From the NCBI RefSeq assembly GCF_032917945.1, contig NZ_CP136624.1, positions 9,099,001 through 9,163,000 on the forward strand: DNA of 64,000 bases. Reading direction: 5' to 3'. The translations under genes and the position numbers were made by a program. This stretch comes from Bradyrhizobium sp. sBnM-33. GTDB lineage: Bacteria > Pseudomonadota > Alphaproteobacteria > Rhizobiales > Xanthobacteraceae. This document shows, in pieces, positions 60,356 to 64,000 of this stretch. Within the stretch, counting starts at the first letter, position 1. Every line of letters starts with the position of its first letter. The notes below the pieces were generated by a model that was given only the letters and a program-made list of their open reading frames with translations, searched no databases and was not told where the DNA came from.

Positions 60356-61543
60356 GTGCCGACATCCACGCCCGAATTCCCTCGTCGTCGGCGGATGCGC
60401 CTCCGCCCGAACCGCCAGCAGGTCAACGGGCTGGTCTGGCAAATCGTGGTGGTCGCCATCGCGGTCGCGATCATTGGCTGGCTCTGGTCCAACGCCCTGC
60501 ACAATTTATCGGTACGCCGGATTTCGACCGGCTTCGCTTTTCTCGGCCGTGAAGCCGGAATGCCGATCGCGGATACCTGGCTTGCCTACAGCCCCAGGGA
60601 TCCTTACGTCCGCGCCTTCATCGTCGGCATCGTCAATACGCTCCGCGTCGCGGTCATCGGCATCGTGCTCGCGACGGTGCTTGGCACGCTGATCGGCATC
60701 GCGCGGCTGTCGTCGAACTGGCTATTGTCGCGGCTGGCTGCGGTCTACGTCGAAGTGCTACGCGACGTTCCGCTGCTGCTGCAGTTGTTGTTCTGGTACG
60801 TGCTGATGCAGGGACTTCCGGCGGCACGCGCGGCCTGGAAGCCGATCGAAGGCGTCTTTCTGTCGAACAGAGGCCTGGTGTTGCCGGCGATTCCGCTCGA
60901 GGGAGCAAATCTGTGGGTCATCGCTACGGCCGCGGCCGGCCTGGGCGCCCTGTATCTGTTGCGGCGGCAGTTAGTGGCGCGGCAAATGGCCGACGGCATA
61001 GCGCGCCCGCTCTGGCCCTATGCGCTCGCCCTGCTCGTAGGCCTGCCGGCGCTGGTGTCGTTCGGTCTCGGCGCGTCGTGGACCATCACGCTGCCCGAAC
61101 TGCGCGGCTTCAATTTTGTCGGCGGACTGACGCTCGCGCCGGAATACTTTGCATTGCTGATCGCGCTCGTCACTTACACCTCAGCCTTCATCGCCGAAAT
61201 CGTGCGGAGCGGCATTCAGGCCGTTCCCCGAGGTCAATGGGATGCCGCGAACGCGCTCGGACTGCGGCGTATTTTTGTGCTTCAACGCATCGTGCTGCCG
61301 CAGGCGCTCCGTGTCATCATTCCGCCGATGACCAGCCAATATCTGAACCTGACCAAGAATTCCTCGCTTGCGGTTGCGGTCGCATACCAGGACGTGGTGT
61401 CGATTGCGAATACGACGCTGAACCAGACCGGGCAGGCGATCGAAGCCATCGCGCTCATCATGGCCGTGTTCCTCACCATCAGCCTCGGCATCAGCCTGCT
61501 CATGAACTGGTACAATGCGCGCATCGCGCTGGTGGAGCGGTGA
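60356..61543 (+). CDS. Amino-acid ABC transporter permease (AapQ-like)
   Basis: 395 residues. About eight membrane helices: one N-terminal (VVVAIAVAIIGWLW), then the HisM/GlnP-type domain. The EAA loop reads GQWDAANALGLRRIFVLQRIVLPQALRVIIPP, which docks on the ATPase. The insertion between helices (KPIEGVFLSNRGLVLPAIPLEG) is typical of AapQ/BztB proteins, which are longer than ordinary permeases. The start is GTG at 60356, preceded by cgagga; the open frame upstream to 60110 crosses the regulator and is not real. It is 4 bp from the next permease gene and works with it as a heterodimer. Confidence 0.88.
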   Translation: MPTSTPEFPRRRRMRLRPNRQQVNGLVWQIVVVAIAVAIIGWLWSNALHNLSVRRISTGFAFLGREAGMPIADTWLAYSPRDPYVRAFIVGIVNTLRVAVIGIVLATVLGTLIGIARLSSNWLLSRLAAVYVEVLRDVPLLLQLLFWYVLMQGLPAARAAWKPIEGVFLSNRGLVLPAIPLEGANLWVIATAAAGLGALYLLRRQLVARQMADGIARPLWPYALALLVGLPALVSFGLGASWTITLPELRGFNFVGGLTLAPEYFALLIALVTYTSAFIAEIVRSGIQAVPRGQWDAANALGLRRIFVLQRIVLPQALRVIIPPMTSQYLNLTKNSSLAVAVAYQDVVSIANTTLNQTGQAIEAIALIMAVFLTISLGISLLMNWYNARIALVER

Positions 61544-61547
61544 CGCC

Positions 61548-62666
61548 ATGACGTCGATCACGGACGCCCCGCAGAATCCGCTTCGCTTCGACGCGCGATC
61601 CCGCCGGACTCCGGCCGGCCGCGCCATCCGGTGGCTGCGCGCGAATCTGTTCGCCTCGGTCACATCAAGCATCATCTCCGTGCTCCTGATCGCGCTGCTC
61701 GCCAAGGCATTCATCAGCCTCGTGCAGTGGGGCTACTGGAATGCGATCTGGATCGTTTCCGGCAACCAGACCGGCCCCTGCCGGTCGATCCGTGGGTTCG
61801 GCGCCTGCTGGGCCGTCATTCCCGAAAAATATCGCTTCATCCTGTTCGGCACTTACCCCTTCAATGAGCAGTGGCGGCCGGCGCTGGTGTGCCTCACCTT
61901 CATTGCGCTGTTCTGGGTGTCGAGCCGGCGCAATTGGTGGCGCAAGGAATTGGTGCTGGTGTGGGCGGCGGCGTTGGTCCTGATCGGCGTCTTGATGTGG
62001 GGCGGCGTCTTTGGGCTGTCCTACGTTCCACAGGATCGCTGGGGCGGGCTGCCGGTGACGCTGATCCTGGCGACGTTCGGGCTGGCGTTCGGTTTCCCGC
62101 TCGGGATCGTGGTGGCGCTGGGCCGCCACTCAAAATTGCCCGCGATCCGGTCGCTCTGCGTGCTCTATGTCGAGTTGATCCGCGGCGTTCCCCTGATCAG
62201 CCTGTTGTTCATGGCGAGCGTGATGTTTCCGCTGTTCCTGCCCGACGGCGTCAACATCGACAAACTGCTCCGGGCGCAGATCGCGTTCGTGCTGTACGCC
62301 GGCGCTTATCTTGCCGAAGTCATCCGCGGCGGCCTGCAGGCCATTCCGAGAGGACAGCACGACGCCGCCGATGCGCTCGGGCTCACCTACTGGAAGAAGA
62401 ACGGCCTGATCATCCTGCCGCAGGCGATTCGCCATGTGATCCCGCCGCTGGTGAATACGTTCATCGCCTTCTTCAAGGACACCAGCCTGGTGCTGATCAT
62501 CGGTATCTTCGACCTGCTGACGACGGCGAAGACCTCCATCATCGATCCCGCCTGGCAGCAGTTCAGCGTCGAAGTCTACGTGTTCGTCGGGCTGATCTAT
62601 TTCGTGTTCTGCTTTGCGATGTCGCGCTACAGCCGGCAGTTGGAAGCGCAGTCCCGGCCGGGCTGA
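61548..62666 (+). CDS. Amino-acid ABC transporter permease (AapM-like)
   Basis: 372 residues. An N-terminal helix and the periplasmic segment QTGPCRSIRGFGACWAVIPEKYRFILFGTYPFNEQWRP are hallmarks of AapM/BztC. The transmembrane domain has the EAA loop GQHDAADALGLTYWKKNGLIILPQAIRHVIPP and ends IIGIFDLLTTAKTSIIDPAWQQFSVEVYVFVGLIYFVFCFAMSRYSRQLE. It pairs with the permease 4 bp upstream and with the binding protein encoded divergently. The expected ATPase (AapP) is not in the window; after the stop at 62666 the next gene is on the other strand, so a shared ATPase elsewhere is likely. Confidence 0.88.
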   Translation: MTSITDAPQNPLRFDARSRRTPAGRAIRWLRANLFASVTSSIISVLLIALLAKAFISLVQWGYWNAIWIVSGNQTGPCRSIRGFGACWAVIPEKYRFILFGTYPFNEQWRPALVCLTFIALFWVSSRRNWWRKELVLVWAAALVLIGVLMWGGVFGLSYVPQDRWGGLPVTLILATFGLAFGFPLGIVVALGRHSKLPAIRSLCVLYVELIRGVPLISLLFMASVMFPLFLPDGVNIDKLLRAQIAFVLYAGAYLAEVIRGGLQAIPRGQHDAADALGLTYWKKNGLIILPQAIRHVIPPLVNTFIAFFKDTSLVLIIGIFDLLTTAKTSIIDPAWQQFSVEVYVFVGLIYFVFCFAMSRYSRQLEAQSRPG

Positions 62667-62693
62667 CCGCGGCGTGCCTGGCGTTAACTGGCC

Positions 62694-63518
62694 TTACCGG
62701 TCGGTCCATTCGATTGCGGCGTGGTCCTGCAACGAAAACAGTGGTCCATCATAAAGGAACGAGCATTGGTGAATCACCACCTGCCCGGCGCTGACGGTTA
62801 CGTGCGAATAGTCCGGCAGTTCGTGCGCCCCGGGAATGTGATCCGCCGTATCGAGGTCGAACGCCACCTGATGGGATAGCGCGCGCTGGATGTGGAAGGG
62901 AACGCCGCGCCAGATGCCCGAGATCGGCCGGTGCAGATGGCCCATGAATAAATAGTCCGGCTTTCGCGTGCGTGCGATCACGTCCCATTCGGCCTCGGGA
63001 TTGGCGAGCTTGATGCCGTCCATGTAGCGCAGCCCGGTGTCGAACGGCGGATGGTGCTGAAACAGCAGCAGCGGGCGATCGGCTGGAGCCGAGGCAAGCG
63101 CGTGTTCGAGGAAAGCGAGTCGCGCCGCGCACAGCCATCCGGCATGATCAGGGGCGGCCTCGTTCAGCGTATCCAGCGTGACGATCGTGGCGGCGTCGAA
63201 CAAGTGAATGGATTGCACGAAGCCGGATTCGTCGCGCGGCACGCCGGGGAAGAAATGGCCAAACGGACCGCGCTTGTCGTGGTTGCCCATTAAGAGGATG
63301 GTCGGAGCCTTCAGCCGTGCCAGGACCGAAGCAAGGTTTTCGTAGGCCGCCTCCTCGCCCCAATGGGCAAGGTCACCGGTCACGATCACGAAGGAAATAT
63401 CCGGATGATCGCGGTTGATCCGATCGACCGCCGCGCCAAGCCGCCCGGTGGGATCCAGCCCGTAGAGCTTACGGCCACGGGCGACGAAATGAGTGTCGGT
63501 GAGGATGACGAATTTCAT
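62694..63518 (-). CDS. Calcineurin-like metallophosphoesterase (class III phosphodiesterase type)
   Basis: 274 residues with the full metal-site series: DTH (ILTDTHFV, about 8-10), GD (VTGDLAHWG, about 48), GNHD (LLMGNHDKRGPFGHFF, about 78), HHPPFD (FQHHPPFDTG, about 154) and GHLH (LFMGHLHRPISG, about 194). This is the architecture of CpdA/GpdQ enzymes, which hydrolyse cyclic nucleotides or glycerophosphodiesters. Its neighbour upstream on the same strand is an ABC binding protein resembling UgpB, so glycerophosphodiester cleavage coupled to uptake is the preferred reading; that is inference from context. Confidence 0.87.
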   Translation of the reverse strand: MKFVILTDTHFVARGRKLYGLDPTGRLGAAVDRINRDHPDISFVIVTGDLAHWGEEAAYENLASVLARLKAPTILLMGNHDKRGPFGHFFPGVPRDESGFVQSIHLFDAATIVTLDTLNEAAPDHAGWLCAARLAFLEHALASAPADRPLLLFQHHPPFDTGLRYMDGIKLANPEAEWDVIARTRKPDYLFMGHLHRPISGIWRGVPFHIQRALSHQVAFDLDTADHIPGAHELPDYSHVTVSAGQVVIHQCSFLYDGPLFSLQDHAAIEWTDR

Positions 63519-63595
63519 CGAACCATGGTCTCCCTGTTAGCGACCGCCGCGGCGTGGCGTGATAGCCGCAGCGGTGCTTGGTAAGGCAGTTGTCG

Positions 63596-64000
63596 TCAGC
63601 GCACCGAACCCACCGTCTTTGGCAGCAGCTTCTGCACGTCGCTCGTCATGTCGGCGAGCACGGCTTCCGGCTCCTTGGTTCGTGCGCCCGTCACGATGGA
63701 GTTGAGATGATCCTTGATCACGTCGGTGATCTTGAGGCCGTTGTCGCCGGGGAAGGCGTACCATTTGGTCAGCAGCGCAAGCTGGCTGACCGCGGTGTAA
63801 TTGTTCGGGTTTTTGACGTAGAAATCCTTCAGGTGGACGTCGTTGGCGATCTTGTTCGGCGGCATATAGCCGGTGGTCTCCGCCATGATCGCAGCGCCCT
63901 TCGGGCCGGTCCAGAACTTCACGACTTCCCAGGCCGCGTCACGCTTGGCCTTGTCCTTGGCCAGAATCATCACGACATTCCCGCCGGCCGGCAACCGGCC
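63596..64000 (-). CDS. ABC transporter substrate-binding protein, C-terminal part (UgpB-like)
   Basis: The frame enters from the right edge, so only the last 134 residues are seen: LPAGGNVVMILAKDKAKRDAAWEVVKFWTGPKGAAIMAETTGYMPPNKIAN ... YPFG-type YAFPGDNGLKITDVIKDHLNSIVTGARTKEPEAVLADMTSDVQKLLP. This is the closing lobe of family-1 solute-binding proteins for sugars or glycerol-3-phosphate (the GP-x-Q/G-A-x-x-x-x-TGY-x-P motif). It lies 77 bp upstream of the phosphoesterase gene and probably begins the same operon. Start and signal peptide are beyond the window. Confidence 0.85.
   Translation of the reverse strand, partial: GRLPAGGNVVMILAKDKAKRDAAWEVVKFWTGPKGAAIMAETTGYMPPNKIANDVHLKDFYVKNPNNYTAVSQLALLTKWYAFPGDNGLKITDVIKDHLNSIVTGARTKEPEAVLADMTSDVQKLLPKTVGSVR

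Noticed and set aside
1..64000. CRISPR array or rRNA operon
   Set aside because: No regularly spaced repeats and no rRNA-like sequence were seen anywhere in the window.

Overview
The window looks like chromosome of a Bradyrhizobium-type alphaproteobacterium (Bradyrhizobiaceae). The backbone is GC-rich. It has cyclic-di-GMP and HWE-kinase signalling genes, an Aap-like amino-acid ABC system, a cache-domain chemoreceptor, small proteins of a type I associate with Bradyrhizobium, and dispersed palindromic repeats of the rhizobial kind. Genus is inferred from protein and repeat style; no rRNA is present.

Layout. 1-12050 is backbone: the 5' end of an IS110 transposase, an SDR dehydrogenase, an HWE histidine kinase, two GGDEF-EAL proteins, a cyclic-nucleotide-regulated patatin, an SsuD-like monooxygenase, a YccF membrane protein and a universal stress protein. 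12131-42409 is a genomic island of about 30 kb in a tRNA-Arg(CCG) gene. An 80-nt stretch (tRNA promoter plus tRNA 5' half) is present at both ends, and the functional tRNA is at the right end. The island is visibly less GC-rich than its flanks.

The island is mainly a defence and mobility locus. In order it holds: a COG3440-type HNH endonuclease; a serine recombinase translationally coupled to two ParB/RepB-like proteins, with a divergent small DNA-binding-type gene; a membrane-anchored patatin; a 655-residue protein with a PD-(D/E)XK-like signature; a UPF0489 protein; a minus-strand SIR2-HerA pair followed by a KTSC protein and a glycosylase-like protein; a second HNH protein; a tyrosine integrase; several small or decayed genes; and a compact type I restriction system (HsdR plus an HsdM-HsdS fusion with one recognition domain) followed by a decapitated phosphoesterase. 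Right of the tRNA lies a large serine recombinase whose stop codon is inside the tRNA gene, then a palindromic repeat element.

44887-64000 returns to backbone with notable RNA control. A Bcr/CflA-type transporter, here frameshifted, has a complete attenuator (promoter, Val-rich leader peptide, terminator). An O-methyltransferase has a TPP riboswitch. Then come an ATPase/kinase, an ArsR-SRPBCC pair with a palindromic operator, a stand-alone fabA, a frameshifted DUF1080 gene, a copper chaperone divergent from a His-rich outer-membrane protein, and a chemoreceptor. The last block is an RpiR-controlled amino-acid uptake and transamination locus with divergent permeases, a metallophosphoesterase and the end of a sugar/glycerol-phosphate-type binding protein.

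Three backbone genes carry frame disruptions that one-base deletions would explain. These may be consensus errors rather than real pseudogenes.
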